From contig NZ_CADIKF010000034.1 of assembly GCF_902859875.1 (NCBI RefSeq), positions 18,607 to 82,606 on the forward strand: DNA of 64,000 nt, read 5' to 3'. The notes beneath the pieces are model-generated. The model did not search any database. It was not told where the DNA came from and saw only the letters and a program-made list of their open reading frames with translations. Position numbers and translations under genes: made by a program. This DNA comes from Paraburkholderia solisilvae. Its GTDB lineage: Bacteria; Pseudomonadota; Gammaproteobacteria; Burkholderiales; Burkholderiaceae. This document shows, one piece after another, positions 47,260-64,000 of the stretch. How positions within the stretch are numbered: the stretch's first letter is position 1; every line of letters starts with the position of its first letter.

Positions 47260-47823
47260 ATGCTCACACAGGACATGGCCGCGAAACCGCCGCAAATCTA
47301 TCTGGCCGGCTTCGATGTATTTCGTCCCGACGCGGCCGGACATGGCCAATACCTCAAAGCGCTCTGCACGGAGCGAGGCCTCATCGGACTGTATCCAAGC
47401 GACGGTGCGGTGCCGGCTGGCCTCGGCGCACATGACGCCGCCCGGTGGATTTGCAACGCAAACCTTGCCTTGATACGCGCGGCGGATGCGGTAATGGCCA
47501 ATCTGAACGACTTCCGCGGCGCAGGAGAGCCCGATGCGGGCACGGCGTTCGAGGTGGGGTTTGCGGTCGCATTGGGCAAGCCCGTCTGGGGTTATCGATC
47601 GGACAGTCTCGCGCTTATCGAGCGCGCCGCCGTGCGTGTGGAAGATCGTGCGGCATTCTGCTCGCAAGGCTTTGTCGTCGAGGACTTCGGCCTTCCGCTG
47701 AACCTGATGCTCGCTTGCACGGCGCAACTGGTAATAGGTGATGCCGCTGCCTGCCTCGATGCGGTTCGCGAAACGCTGGCAGCGCAGCGGCAACATACCT
47801 CAGCGAAACCCGCTTCCTCGTAG
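47260..47823 (+). CDS. Nucleoside 2-deoxyribosyltransferase-like protein
   Basis: The 187-residue protein resembles nucleoside 2-deoxyribosyltransferases, which exchange bases between deoxynucleosides or hydrolyse nucleotides. PQIYLAGFDVFRPDA forms the first nucleotide-binding strand, ADAVMANLNDFRGAGEPDAG follows, and the segment from DAGTAFEVGFAVALGKPVWG holds the expected catalytic Glu. I start at ATG 47260; ATG 47275 (MAAKPPQIYLAG) is also possible. It diverges from recQ and converges with the HD-domain gene. Some relatives act in nucleotide salvage or clean-up; the substrate is unknown here. Confidence 0.8.
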   Translation: MLTQDMAAKPPQIYLAGFDVFRPDAAGHGQYLKALCTERGLIGLYPSDGAVPAGLGAHDAARWICNANLALIRAADAVMANLNDFRGAGEPDAGTAFEVGFAVALGKPVWGYRSDSLALIERAAVRVEDRAAFCSQGFVVEDFGLPLNLMLACTAQLVIGDAAACLDAVRETLAAQRQHTSAKPASS

Positions 47824-47885
47824 CCGGTTGCACCGATCCGATAAGCGTGGGTAACGCTTCGCGCGTGGCGCAGCGGCAAAAGCAG

Positions 47886-49577
47886 TCACGCACCGCCCGC
47901 GGTCCGGCCGACCACTTCAATGACAGGACGCTCACCGTTAATCGTCAAACTGGACAATGCCTGTCTTGCGCGCTCAATCTGGTATTCCCCGATGCCGGTC
48001 CCATCCGGGCTCTTGACGTCATTCAGCCTGCGGTACAACGGGTCATTGACCGTCACCACTATTTTTTCGGGTTTAACGTCTATCGTTTCGATTGCTTCGC
48101 AACCGCCGAAATGAAGAATGGATTCCCCGTTCAACCGATATCCGACCTCGCGCAAGCTTGAACGCTCGGCCTCGGAAAGGCTGTGCGCGACCGGGCTGTC
48201 CAATACGCTGTCTACAGTAGACCGTATCAGCAACCGGCGAGCGGCCAATGCATCCAGATCGCGGATCGCGTCCGGGGCGAGTCGCTCGGCGACGCCGGAA
48301 AGAATCCGCGAGTCAACGTCCGTCGACGCGCTGCCGCTTGCTGCCTGCCGCAAACCGCGCAAGATATCAGGCACATCAGATGTGTTTTTGCCATCGAGCC
48401 TGTTCAGTGCGAAGAGTGTCCGGGCGATCGGCCCGTGATCACCGAGCTTCCAATACATGGTTCGGAATGCCGTAGTCCGCTGCAGGGGGCTCAGGCGGCC
48501 TGCTGTCATATCGAGATTGTCGGCAAGGCGAATAATGGCGAATGGATTTTTCGTGAGTTCCTGCTCGGTGTAGCGCAACCCGACCTTCACCTCATTACGC
48601 GTATCAAGCGAGGCCGGCCGCCCCGCATACTCGGGCTTGTCTTGCCGAGCCGTTACCTTGATGGATCGCGGCAGCATGCGGGTCTTCAACATGCCGGTAA
48701 TCTGCTTTTCAATCGCCGCCGCATCGCGCCCTTGAACTGCTATTGCCGAAATGCGATGAGAGCGACGCGATGCGGTCGAATAATGGTCGAATAGCTTGCC
48801 CAACGCGTCCACGTTCTGAGTCAGCAGTGAGCCGCGATCGGTCTTCACGTTGATTGGGTAATGCTCGACATTAACGTCCGCAGAGTGCAGTTGAATGGCT
48901 TTGCGCATATCAAGAAGCGCCTGATCTGCCTCGCCATTTTCGCGCCGGATAAGCGTGCCCAATTGATCGACCAGGTTGTCGCTGAACAGGGATGCGCTCG
49001 CGAGTCCGTGCGTCGACTTGGGACGGCTATTGAGATCCGGATAGCCGACGTCGTGCCAGTGCGCCAAAACGTGAAACAGAAAGCGCGCGAGATGTGGCGA
49101 AATTTTGTATTTGCTCGCAGTAGCAGCCTCGATTTCCGGATGGGCATTGGCAATCTTGTCCATGTACTCGGACACACGCTCGGAGTGATCGAACCCGTGC
49201 GAAACGTATTGCTGCGGATTACTGAGTTGCTGGGCGAGAGCAGGTTTGCCGAGCCGGCTTACCATACCTCTCAGGATGGCGACCGTATTCGTGTCCGCCA
49301 GTTGCCCTGTATTTTTCAAATAATTCACATACGGATCAGTCACACGCTCAGCAATCAATCGAGGCCTGGAACGAATACCCATTCCGGCTTCCGCGAACGT
49401 GTACATATTTTCCCGACCGACCTGATTTCGAAGGTCGAGGGCCATTTGAGTTTTACGGCCTGCCGGCAGATAGGCTGAGGTCGACGAGGTCGGAATGCCA
49501 CTCGACGACTCGCGCGTGAAAGAATCACGCCCATATTGATGTTCAAACGATACGTTGGGAATTCTGGTATTCGGCAT
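47886..49577 (-). CDS. Orphan HD-domain protein of unknown function
   Basis: A 563-residue cytosolic protein with no signal peptide or membrane helix. The first 60 residues are rich in Ser, Thr and Asn and look disordered. Residues about 120-360 carry an HD-phosphohydrolase pattern: H127 and H131 (SHGFDHSERV), the H175-D176 pair (LAHWHDVGYP), H190 (STHGLAS) and D353 (IIRLADNLD). The C-terminal 200 residues are helical and unassigned. G+C is low for the window (a hand count at 48841-48900 gives 29 of 60). It interrupts the rpoC-recQ-rpsL region and ends near a convergent nucleoside-processing gene. Candidates include a nucleotide or cyclic-nucleotide hydrolase, or a secreted effector; none is established. 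Confidence 0.75.
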   Translation of the reverse strand: MPNTRIPNVSFEHQYGRDSFTRESSSGIPTSSTSAYLPAGRKTQMALDLRNQVGRENMYTFAEAGMGIRSRPRLIAERVTDPYVNYLKNTGQLADTNTVAILRGMVSRLGKPALAQQLSNPQQYVSHGFDHSERVSEYMDKIANAHPEIEAATASKYKISPHLARFLFHVLAHWHDVGYPDLNSRPKSTHGLASASLFSDNLVDQLGTLIRRENGEADQALLDMRKAIQLHSADVNVEHYPINVKTDRGSLLTQNVDALGKLFDHYSTASRRSHRISAIAVQGRDAAAIEKQITGMLKTRMLPRSIKVTARQDKPEYAGRPASLDTRNEVKVGLRYTEQELTKNPFAIIRLADNLDMTAGRLSPLQRTTAFRTMYWKLGDHGPIARTLFALNRLDGKNTSDVPDILRGLRQAASGSASTDVDSRILSGVAERLAPDAIRDLDALAARRLLIRSTVDSVLDSPVAHSLSEAERSSLREVGYRLNGESILHFGGCEAIETIDVKPEKIVVTVNDPLYRRLNDVKSPDGTGIGEYQIERARQALSSLTINGERPVIEVVGRTAGGA

Positions 49578-49776
49578 TGACGGATGGGCTCCACGTAACG
49601 GGACAGTGGAGACTTTGCCAACGCGAATCGGGCGGTTGCTCTACTGAATCCTTGCAATGCAGTTTGAACTCAGTCTGATCCAGACGGTAATACCCGATGT
49701 AGCAGATCAACGCGGGGGCGAACTCGCGAAAACTCACCTGCGTGTGCCTGGGAGAAACCGCAAAGAGATCGCACAT

Positions 49777-49808
49777 AAAAAAAGCCGCCCAGTCGATGAC
49801 TGAGCGGC
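49777..49808 (-). terminator. Rho-independent terminator of the rpoBC operon
   Basis: On the minus strand GCCGCTCAGTC (49808-49798) pairs with GACTGGGCGGC (49794-49784) across a 3-base loop, with one mismatch, and runs into seven T. It is 44 bases after the rpoC stop. Confidence 0.93.
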
Positions 49809-49851
49809 CTTTGCCAACCGGCTCAAGCAAGGCGGCTTGCGCCGCCCGCCG

Positions 49852-54096
<4,245 letters not shown>

Positions 54097-54117
54097 TGCC
54101 TTCTCTCCGTAGTCCGA

Positions 54118-58224
<4,107 letters not shown>

Positions 58225-58592
58225 ACGATCTCCGAATCACGGCGGGCATTGTTGTCGAGGCGAGATACCTTGATGTGACAACCCGAGTGTTCACCGACTG
58301 AGACCCGTTGGCCGTCCGATGGCTTGAACGAGCCGAAAAGCTTGGTGGTTGGCCGCTACCAACCGCTGGCTGACGGCAGCGGATGCCTATGTTGCCCGCT
58401 GCCCGACCAAACTTGCCTTCTGCAGTCGCTTCAGAAGACAAAGAGAAGCGTCACTCAATTTACCGAGTGGCGGTTTTCTTTGGCTTCTAGGGCGCATTGT
58501 TGCCGAAAACAATGCTGCAAAACGTTGCGCCCACAAAGCACAAAAAGGCCGGCGGTGGAAAAACCGCCAGCCTTCGCGAAGCGCGCCGAAAT
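58225..58592 (-). other. rplL-rpoB intergenic leader
   Basis: This 368-base gap carries the hairpin at 58542-58574 and then about 320 bases of rpoB leader. In E. coli the equivalent gap holds a partial terminator and an RNase III site that keep rpoBC below ribosomal protein output. I see no gene in it. Confidence 0.6.
58542..58574 (-). terminator. Attenuator-like terminator after rplL
   Basis: On the minus strand AAGGCTGGCGGT (58574-58563) pairs with ACCGCCGGCCTT (58556-58545) with one mismatch and runs into TTTTTG. It is 19 bases after the rplL stop and probably works as a partial terminator upstream of rpoB. Confidence 0.75.
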
Positions 58593-58970
58593 TTACTTGA
58601 TTTCAGCTTTCGCGCCCGCGTCTTCCAGCTTCTTCTTGGCTTCTTCAGCAGCAGCCTTGGGCACCGCTTCCTTAACGGGCTTCGGTGCACCGTCGACCAG
58701 GTCCTTCGCTTCCTTCAGGCCGAGACCCGTCAGTTCACGAACAGCCTTAATCACGGAAACCTTGTTCGCGCCGGTTTCCGTCAGGATAACCGTGAACTCG
58801 GTTTGCTCTTCCGCAGCAGCAGCACCGCCGCCACCACCTGCCGGGCCAGCAACTGCGACAGCAGCAGCCGACACACCAAACTTCTCTTCGAACGCCTTGA
58901 CCAGCTCGTTCAGTTCCAGAACCGACATCGAGCCTACGGCTTCGAGGATCTCGTCTTTTGCGATTGCCAT
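58593..58970 (-). CDS. rplL: 50S ribosomal protein L7/L12
   Basis: The stalk protein bL12 recruits translation GTPases and is present in several copies bound to L10. The 125-residue protein has an N-terminal dimer domain (LNELVKAFEEKFGVSAAAV), an Ala/Gly-rich hinge, and the globular domain with KVSVIKAVRELTGLGLKEAK. Confidence 0.97.
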   Translation of the reverse strand: MAIAKDEILEAVGSMSVLELNELVKAFEEKFGVSAAAVAVAGPAGGGGGAAAAEEQTEFTVILTETGANKVSVIKAVRELTGLGLKEAKDLVDGAPKPVKEAVPKAAAEEAKKKLEDAGAKAEIK

Positions 58971-59033
58971 TTGAAATACTCCTAGATTGAATTCGGATAC
59001 AGCCAGCGATTCTTTACGCTCGACTGAAGTGCG

Positions 59034-59531
59034 TCAGGCAGTCTCGCCTTGCTTCTTTTCAGCCAGCGCGGCCAGAGCGCGCGCAAAGCCGGAAACAGGG
59101 GCTTGCATAACGAACAACAGCTTGGAGAGCAGCTCTTCGCGGCTCGGGATGTTGGCGAGCGCCTGAACGCCAGCCTTGTCCATCACCTTGCCTTCGTAAG
59201 AACCGGCCTTGATGATCAACTTGTCATTGCCCTTGCTAAATTCGTTGACGACCTTAGCAGCAGCAATTGCATCTTCAGAGATGCCGTAGATCAGAGGACC
59301 GGTCATCTGCTCAGCCAGCGGAGCAAACGGAGTACCCTCGACAGCACGACGCGCCAACGTGTTCTTCAACACGCGCAGGTACACCTTCTGCTCACGCGCT
59401 TTCGCGCGCAGCTTGGTCAGATCGCCAACCGTGATCCCACGATACTCGGCCAGAACGATGGACTGAGCTTTCCCAACTTGCGCGGAAACCTCAGCCACGA
59501 CGGCCTGCTTACCTTCTTTGTTCAGTGGCAC
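59034..59531 (-). CDS. rplJ: 50S ribosomal protein L10
   Basis: uL10 anchors the L7/L12 stalk. The start is GTG 59531 with a perfect GGAGG six bases upstream; the longer open frame would bury it. The 165-residue protein has IVLAEYRGITVGDLTKLRAK and VLKNTLARRAVEGTPFAPL, and a C-terminal L12-binding helix. Confidence 0.96.
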   Translation of the reverse strand: MPLNKEGKQAVVAEVSAQVGKAQSIVLAEYRGITVGDLTKLRAKAREQKVYLRVLKNTLARRAVEGTPFAPLAEQMTGPLIYGISEDAIAAAKVVNEFSKGNDKLIIKAGSYEGKVMDKAGVQALANIPSREELLSKLLFVMQAPVSGFARALAALAEKKQGETA

Positions 59532-59839
59532 GGTTAACCTCCAGATTCGATACACATGACTTGCGTCTCATGCATCGCATTCAACAACGGCGTCCGACCA
59601 GTCAGGAGTATTTCGACCGCATGACGCTCGCGTCGCCGCGAGTGGCAAACAGCTTCATCACCACAAAACCTTTTCGGGTTCGCCATCTGCGTTGGCTTGC
59701 ATTAAGGTCACGCCCGACTGCTGCGCTTCCGCCAACGGTCTTTGACAACCGGTCGCTCGCTGTTCACTACCCAGTTCACGACCGCCCAAAGCCCTTTATT
59801 TCGCTTCGCCCTCTTACGACGACAAAGCGATAAATCTCG
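59532..59839 (-). promoter_or_regulatory. rplA-rplJ gap, probable L10 leader
   Basis: This 308-base untranslated stretch precedes rplJ, where many bacteria have a structured L10 leader bound by L10-L12 to repress translation. I did not fold it, and no convincing promoter boxes stand out; the assignment rests on position and length. Plus-strand frames here are not gene-like. Confidence 0.4.
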
Positions 59840-60538
59840 TTACTGTGCGGCGAGCGAGGTCTGATCGACACGCACACCGACGCCCATCGTGCTCGACAGC
59901 GCGATCTTACGCAGGTACACGCCCTTGCTCGTCGCCGGCTTCGCCTTTTGCAGTGCATCGACGAGTGCGTCGAGGTTGCTGCGCAACGCGGTGGCTTCAA
60001 ACGATGCACGACCGATCGTGGCGTGGATGATCCCCGCCTTGTCGACACGGAATTGCACCTGACCTGCCTTTGCGTTCTTCACGGCGGTCGCCACGTCCGG
60101 CGTCACGGTACCGACCTTCGGGTTCGGCATCAGGCCGCGCGGGCCAAGAATCTGGCCGAGCGTACCGACGACGCGCATCGTGTCCGGCGAAGCGATGACC
60201 ACGTCGAAGTTCAGGTTGCCCGCCTTCACCTGCTCGGCGAGGTCTTCCATACCAACGATCTCGGCACCAGCGGCACGCGCCTGCTCAGCCTTTTCGCCTT
60301 GAGCAAACACGGCGACGCGCACCGACTTACCGGTACCTGCCGGCAGCACGACGGAGCCGCGGACCACCTGGTCCGACTTCTTCGCGTCGATGCCTAGTTG
60401 CACGGCAACGTCGATCGATTCATCGAACTTCGCGCTAGCGCACTCTTTCACGAGCGACAACGCATCGGTGATCGGATACAGCTTCTCGCGATCGACCTTA
60501 CTTGCAAATGCTTGCAAACGCTTCGAAAGCTTAGCCAT
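59840..60538 (-). CDS. rplA: 50S ribosomal protein L1
   Basis: uL1 forms the mobile L1 stalk at the E site and represses its own operon. The 232-residue protein has the signature LGPRGLMPNPKVGTVTPDVA and VQFRVDKAGIIHATIG. Its ATG follows the rplK stop directly. Confidence 0.97.
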   Translation of the reverse strand: MAKLSKRLQAFASKVDREKLYPITDALSLVKECASAKFDESIDVAVQLGIDAKKSDQVVRGSVVLPAGTGKSVRVAVFAQGEKAEQARAAGAEIVGMEDLAEQVKAGNLNFDVVIASPDTMRVVGTLGQILGPRGLMPNPKVGTVTPDVATAVKNAKAGQVQFRVDKAGIIHATIGRASFEATALRSNLDALVDALQKAKPATSKGVYLRKIALSSTMGVGVRVDQTSLAAQ

Positions 60539-60970
60539 TTACACGCCCTCCACGGTGATGCCCATCGAACGGGCGCTGCCAGCGATCGTACGAACCGCTG
60601 CGTCCATATCTGCAGCCGTAAGATCCGGCATCTTCGTCTTGGCGATCTCTTCAGCTTGAGCGCGCGTGATCTTACCGACCTTGTCGGTGTGCGGCTTGCT
60701 CGAGCCCTTATCGACCTTCGCGGCTTTCTTGATCAGAACAGTGGCCGGCGGCGTCTTGAGAACGAACGTGAAGCTCTTGTCGGCGAAAGCGGTAATAACG
60801 ACAGGAATCGGCAGACCCGGTTCCATTGCCTGGGTCTGCGCGTTGAACGCCTTGCAGAACTCCATGATATTCAGGCCACGTTGACCCAGTGCCGGGCCGA
60901 CCGGCGGCGACGGATTGGCTTTACCTGCAGGAATCTGCAGCTTGATAAAGCCGACAATTTTCTTTGCCAT
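60539..60970 (-). CDS. rplK: 50S ribosomal protein L11
   Basis: uL11 at the GTPase centre is the target of thiostrepton and is required for RelA activation. I start at ATG 60970 (MAKKIVGFIKLQIPAGKANP), giving the usual 143 residues. PPVGPALGQRGLNIMEFCKA and the C-terminal GSARSMGITVEG are conserved. Confidence 0.97.
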   Translation of the reverse strand: MAKKIVGFIKLQIPAGKANPSPPVGPALGQRGLNIMEFCKAFNAQTQAMEPGLPIPVVITAFADKSFTFVLKTPPATVLIKKAAKVDKGSSKPHTDKVGKITRAQAEEIAKTKMPDLTAADMDAAVRTIAGSARSMGITVEGV

Positions 60971-61081
60971 GTTTGAACCTCGTTGAAACGCTTTCGCGTT
61001 CGGTGAGTAGTAACGCGCGTTCGCCAAACCTCGACTACTGACGCTCCTCAACGGTCATTACGCGGACCGTAGGCGCGAAAC

Positions 61082-61108
61082 GCGGATCGCGCCGATGGCG
61101 CGATCCGC
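61082..61108. other. Perfect 12-bp hairpin between nusG and rplK
   Basis: GCGGATCGCGCC (61082-61093) and GGCGCGATCCGC (61097-61108) form a perfect G+C-rich stem with a 3-base loop. Only three T follow on the minus strand after GCG, so it is at most a weak terminator. It may be a processing or attenuation signal that separates secE-nusG from the rplK operon. Confidence 0.75.
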
Positions 61109-61117
61109 AAAAGATGC

Positions 61118-61675
61118 TCACAACTTCTCAACCTGTCCGAATTCCAGCTCGACCGGTGTTGCGCGGCCGAAAATCGTGACAGAAACGCGAACTCGCGATT
61201 TCTCGTAGTTCACTTCTTCGACGCTGCCGTTGAAGTCGGTGAACGGGCCATCCTTCACACGAACCATCTCGCCGACTTCGAACAAAGTCTTCGGGCGCGG
61301 CTTTTCAACGCCTTCCTGCATCTGCGACATGATCTTTTCGACTTCGCGTGGCGAAATCGGGCTGGGGCGGTTGCGCGCACCACCGACGAATCCGGTCACC
61401 TTAGCCGTGTTCTTCACGAGGTGCCATGTTTCGTCGGTCATTTCCATCTCGACCAGGACGTATCCCGGGAAGAAACGGCGCTCGGTCACCGATTTGTGAC
61501 CACCCTTTACTTCCACCACCTCTTCCGTCGGGACAAGAATCTGACCGAACTTGTCCTGCATGCCAGCCCGGTCAATGCGCTCCTGCAACGCACGTTGCAC
61601 GCTCTTCTCCATGCCGGAGTAGGCGTGCACGACGTACCAACGTTTTCCACTCGGGGATGCCGGCGTATCACTCAT
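61118..61675 (-). CDS. nusG: Transcription termination/antitermination factor NusG
   Basis: NusG binds polymerase and couples it to ribosomes (via S10) or Rho. The 185-residue protein has the NGN domain (KRWYVVHAYSGMEKSVQRAL; RRFFPGYVLVEM) and the C-terminal KOW domain at about 130-185 (GEMVRVKDGPFTDFNGSVEE). It is one base after secE. Confidence 0.97.
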   Translation of the reverse strand: MSDTPASPSGKRWYVVHAYSGMEKSVQRALQERIDRAGMQDKFGQILVPTEEVVEVKGGHKSVTERRFFPGYVLVEMEMTDETWHLVKNTAKVTGFVGGARNRPSPISPREVEKIMSQMQEGVEKPRPKTLFEVGEMVRVKDGPFTDFNGSVEEVNYEKSRVRVSVTIFGRATPVELEFGQVEKL

Positions 61676-61676
61676 A

Positions 61677-62057
61677 TCATTTCCAACCCAGAATCGCCGA
61701 GAAAATCGCCCATTCTATGGACTTGTCACAAATCCAAAGAAACAGCGCCATGACCAACACGAACGCGAAGACCACGAGGGTCGTTTGACTCGCCTCTTTG
61801 CGAGTCGGCCACACGACCTTGCGAACTTCTTTATACGAGTCCTTGGCGAATGCGATAAAACCCTTGCCGGGCGCAGAAAGAAGACCGACTGCGACGCCCG
61901 CGATCAACCCGACGGCCAACGCCGCACCGCGAACGTACCACTCCTGGCCGTTGAGCCAGAAGAACCCCACGAACCCGGCCACGACCAACAATACACCGAC
62001 GACCAGCATCAGCTTGTCACCGGACGTATTTACAGTTTCGACGGATGGATTCGCCAT
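61677..62057 (-). CDS. secE: Preprotein translocase subunit SecE
   Basis: Small essential partner of SecY. The 126-residue, three-helix proteobacterial form has membrane helices at about 15-33, 40-60 and 95-120, and the conserved amphipathic segment with DSYKEVRKVVWPTRKEASQT before the last helix. Confidence 0.95.
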   Translation of the reverse strand: MANPSVETVNTSGDKLMLVVGVLLVVAGFVGFFWLNGQEWYVRGAALAVGLIAGVAVGLLSAPGKGFIAFAKDSYKEVRKVVWPTRKEASQTTLVVFAFVLVMALFLWICDKSIEWAIFSAILGWK

Positions 62058-62091
62058 AACACCTTAACGAGCGTCAAATTGACGCAAGAAT

Positions 62092-62167
62092 TGGCAGGGG
62101 CAGAGGGAATCGAACCCCCAACCTTCGGTTTTGGAGACCGACGCTCTGCCAGTTGAGCTATACCCCT
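62092..62167 (-). tRNA. tRNA-Trp (CCA anticodon)
   Basis: A 76-base cloverleaf with acceptor stem AGGGGTA/TGCCCCT, D arm, anticodon stem and loop GTCTCCAAAAC with CCA, T arm GGGGGTTCGATTCCCTC, and encoded CCA end. It lies between tuf and secE, the conserved position. Confidence 0.96.
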
Positions 62168-62231
62168 AAACCATTTGGGGCTGACGACACCGCCAACCCC
62201 GAAAACAACCGATCAACGAGAACTAGCTGGC

Positions 62232-63422
<1,191 letters not shown>

Positions 63423-63487
63423 TTTCGACTCCTAAGAGGGTTTTTCCGTACGTTTGCGGGGCGCAAACAATCACTAACTTAACCTGC

Positions 63488-63562
<75 letters not shown>

Positions 63563-63575
63563 ATTTACTTCTTGC

Positions 63576-63649
63576 TGGAGCGGGTGAAGGGAATCGAACC
63601 CTCGTCATAAGCTTGGAAGGCTTCTGCTCTACCATTGAGCTACACCCGC
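63576..63649 (-). tRNA. tRNA-Gly (TCC anticodon)
   Basis: A 74-base cloverleaf with acceptor GCGGGTG/CACCCGC, anticodon arm GAAGCCTTCCAAGCTT reading TCC, T arm GAGGGTTCGATTCCCTT, and encoded CCA. It is 13 bases from tRNA-Thr, so the cluster is processed from one transcript. Confidence 0.96.
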
Positions 63650-63687
63650 AAGGATCTATCGATTCCCGACAACTGCTCAGCGCATTC

Positions 63688-63773
63688 TGGTGGAGGAGGT
63701 TGGATTCGAACCAACGTAGGCGTAAGCCAACAGATTTACAGTCTGCCCCCTTTAGCCACTCGGGCACCCCTCC
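63688..63773 (-). tRNA. tRNA-Tyr (GTA anticodon)
   Basis: An 86-base class II tRNA with acceptor GGAGGGG/CCTCCTCC, anticodon arm CAGACTGTAAATCTG reading GTA, a long variable arm, T arm GTTGGTTCGAATCCAAC and encoded CCA. It is the first gene after the promoter at 63788-63816. Confidence 0.96.
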
Positions 63774-63787
63774 GCAGAGAACTGATG

Positions 63788-63816
63788 ATTATGGGGGGAC
63801 AGCACAGCATTGTCAA
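63788..63816 (-). promoter_or_regulatory. Strong sigma70 promoter of the tRNA-Tyr-Gly-Thr-tuf unit
   Basis: On the minus strand a perfect TTGACA (63816-63811), a 17-base spacer, and CATAAT (63793-63788, five of six). Transcription would start about eight bases before the tRNA-Tyr 5' end. It lies between the rRNA terminator and the tRNA cluster, so this unit does not depend on read-through. Confidence 0.8.
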
Positions 63817-63876
63817 GACTAGCTTGACTGTTGTCCGCCCAGATAGTTCTCACTATAAGTGCTGCCGTAAACGCCA

Positions 63877-63901
63877 CGACCCCGCCTTTTGGGCGGGGTC
63901 G
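63877..63901 (-). terminator. Hairpin terminator of the rRNA operon
   Basis: CGACCCCGCC (63877-63886) and GGCGGGGTCG (63892-63901) form a perfect 10-bp stem with a 5-base loop, 18 bases after the 5S 3' end. The U tract on the minus strand is short and delayed (TGGCGTTT). Confidence 0.8.
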
Positions 63902-63919
63902 CGGGATGAGGCAGGAGGA

Positions 63920-64000
63920 GCCTGACGATTACCTACTTTCACACGGGCAATCCGCACTATCATCGGCGTGGAGTCGTTTCACGGTCCTGTTCGGGATGGG
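63920..64000 (-). rRNA. rrf: 5S rRNA, 3' part, cut by the window edge
   Basis: On the minus strand the sequence from the right edge contains ATCCCGAACAGGACCGTGAA and CCGATGATAGTGCGGATT, and ends near GTAATCGTCAGGC, as in betaproteobacterial 5S rRNA. About 81 of some 115 bases are present. An rRNA operon therefore lies just outside the window and reads into it. Confidence 0.95.

Noticed and set aside
47886..49577. Toxin-antitoxin or abortive infection module
   Set aside because: No small partner gene with its own start signal is visible next to the HD-domain gene, and no toxin motif is recognised.
49543..49830. A 95-residue minus-strand frame upstream of and overlapping the HD-domain gene
   Set aside because: It reads somewhat like protein in the middle (FREFAPALICYIGYYRLDQT) but starts inside the rpoC terminator, lacks a ribosome binding site and overlaps the next gene. 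At most it is a remnant.

Overview
The window comes from a high-G+C betaproteobacterium of the Burkholderia/Paraburkholderia group. I infer this from protein sequences that look like that group throughout, and from gene order: rRNA operon, tRNA-Tyr-Gly-Thr, tuf, tRNA-Trp, secE-nusG-rplKAJL-rpoBC, then recQ, then the str, S10, spc and alpha operons, all on the minus strand. The aroK-aroB-dgt genes behind a pilMN(OP)Q cluster and the cyaY/lptM-lysA block fit the same assignment. No database search was run.

Layout from left to right. Positions 1-1600 hold an OmpW-type porin and a DUF883 (ElaB/YqjD-like) membrane protein, both plus strand. Positions 1810-9493 are one long minus-strand array: pilM, pilN, a PilO-PilP-like fusion and pilQ (4-bp overlapping stop/start codons), then aroK, aroB and dgt. 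Positions 9780-14296 hold mrcA (PBP1a), cyaY on the opposite strand, lptM and lysA. Positions 14285-20529 carry the MsrPQ methionine sulfoxide repair pair, the System II cytochrome c maturation pair CcsB/ResB, and a dihaem cytochrome c4. Positions 20893-25315 carry the engB GTPase, hemB, dsbD and cutA; a candidate antisense small RNA lies between engB and hemB.

Positions 25579-45012 are the combined alpha, spc, S10 and str operons: 31 ribosomal and translation proteins plus SecY and RpoA, read right to left. Good sigma70-type promoters can be read before rpsL, before rplC and before rplN. Positions 45240-49577 separate this block from rpoBC. They hold recQ, a nucleoside deoxyribosyltransferase-like gene and a lower-G+C orphan HD-domain gene that looks like an insertion. 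Positions 49852-63422 hold rpoC, rpoB, rplL, rplJ, rplA, rplK, nusG, secE, tRNA-Trp and a second tuf identical in protein to the first. The right edge has three more tRNAs and the 3' part of a 5S rRNA.

Most of the window is conserved core genome. The items most worth a second look are the candidate small RNA with a UCUCCUCCC loop (about 21668-21780), the HD-domain orphan (47886-49577), the PilO-PilP fusion (6853-7797), the 7-bp tandem repeat touching the aroB stop codon (3310-3392), and the two ribosomal promoters whose -10 boxes sit inside inverted repeats.
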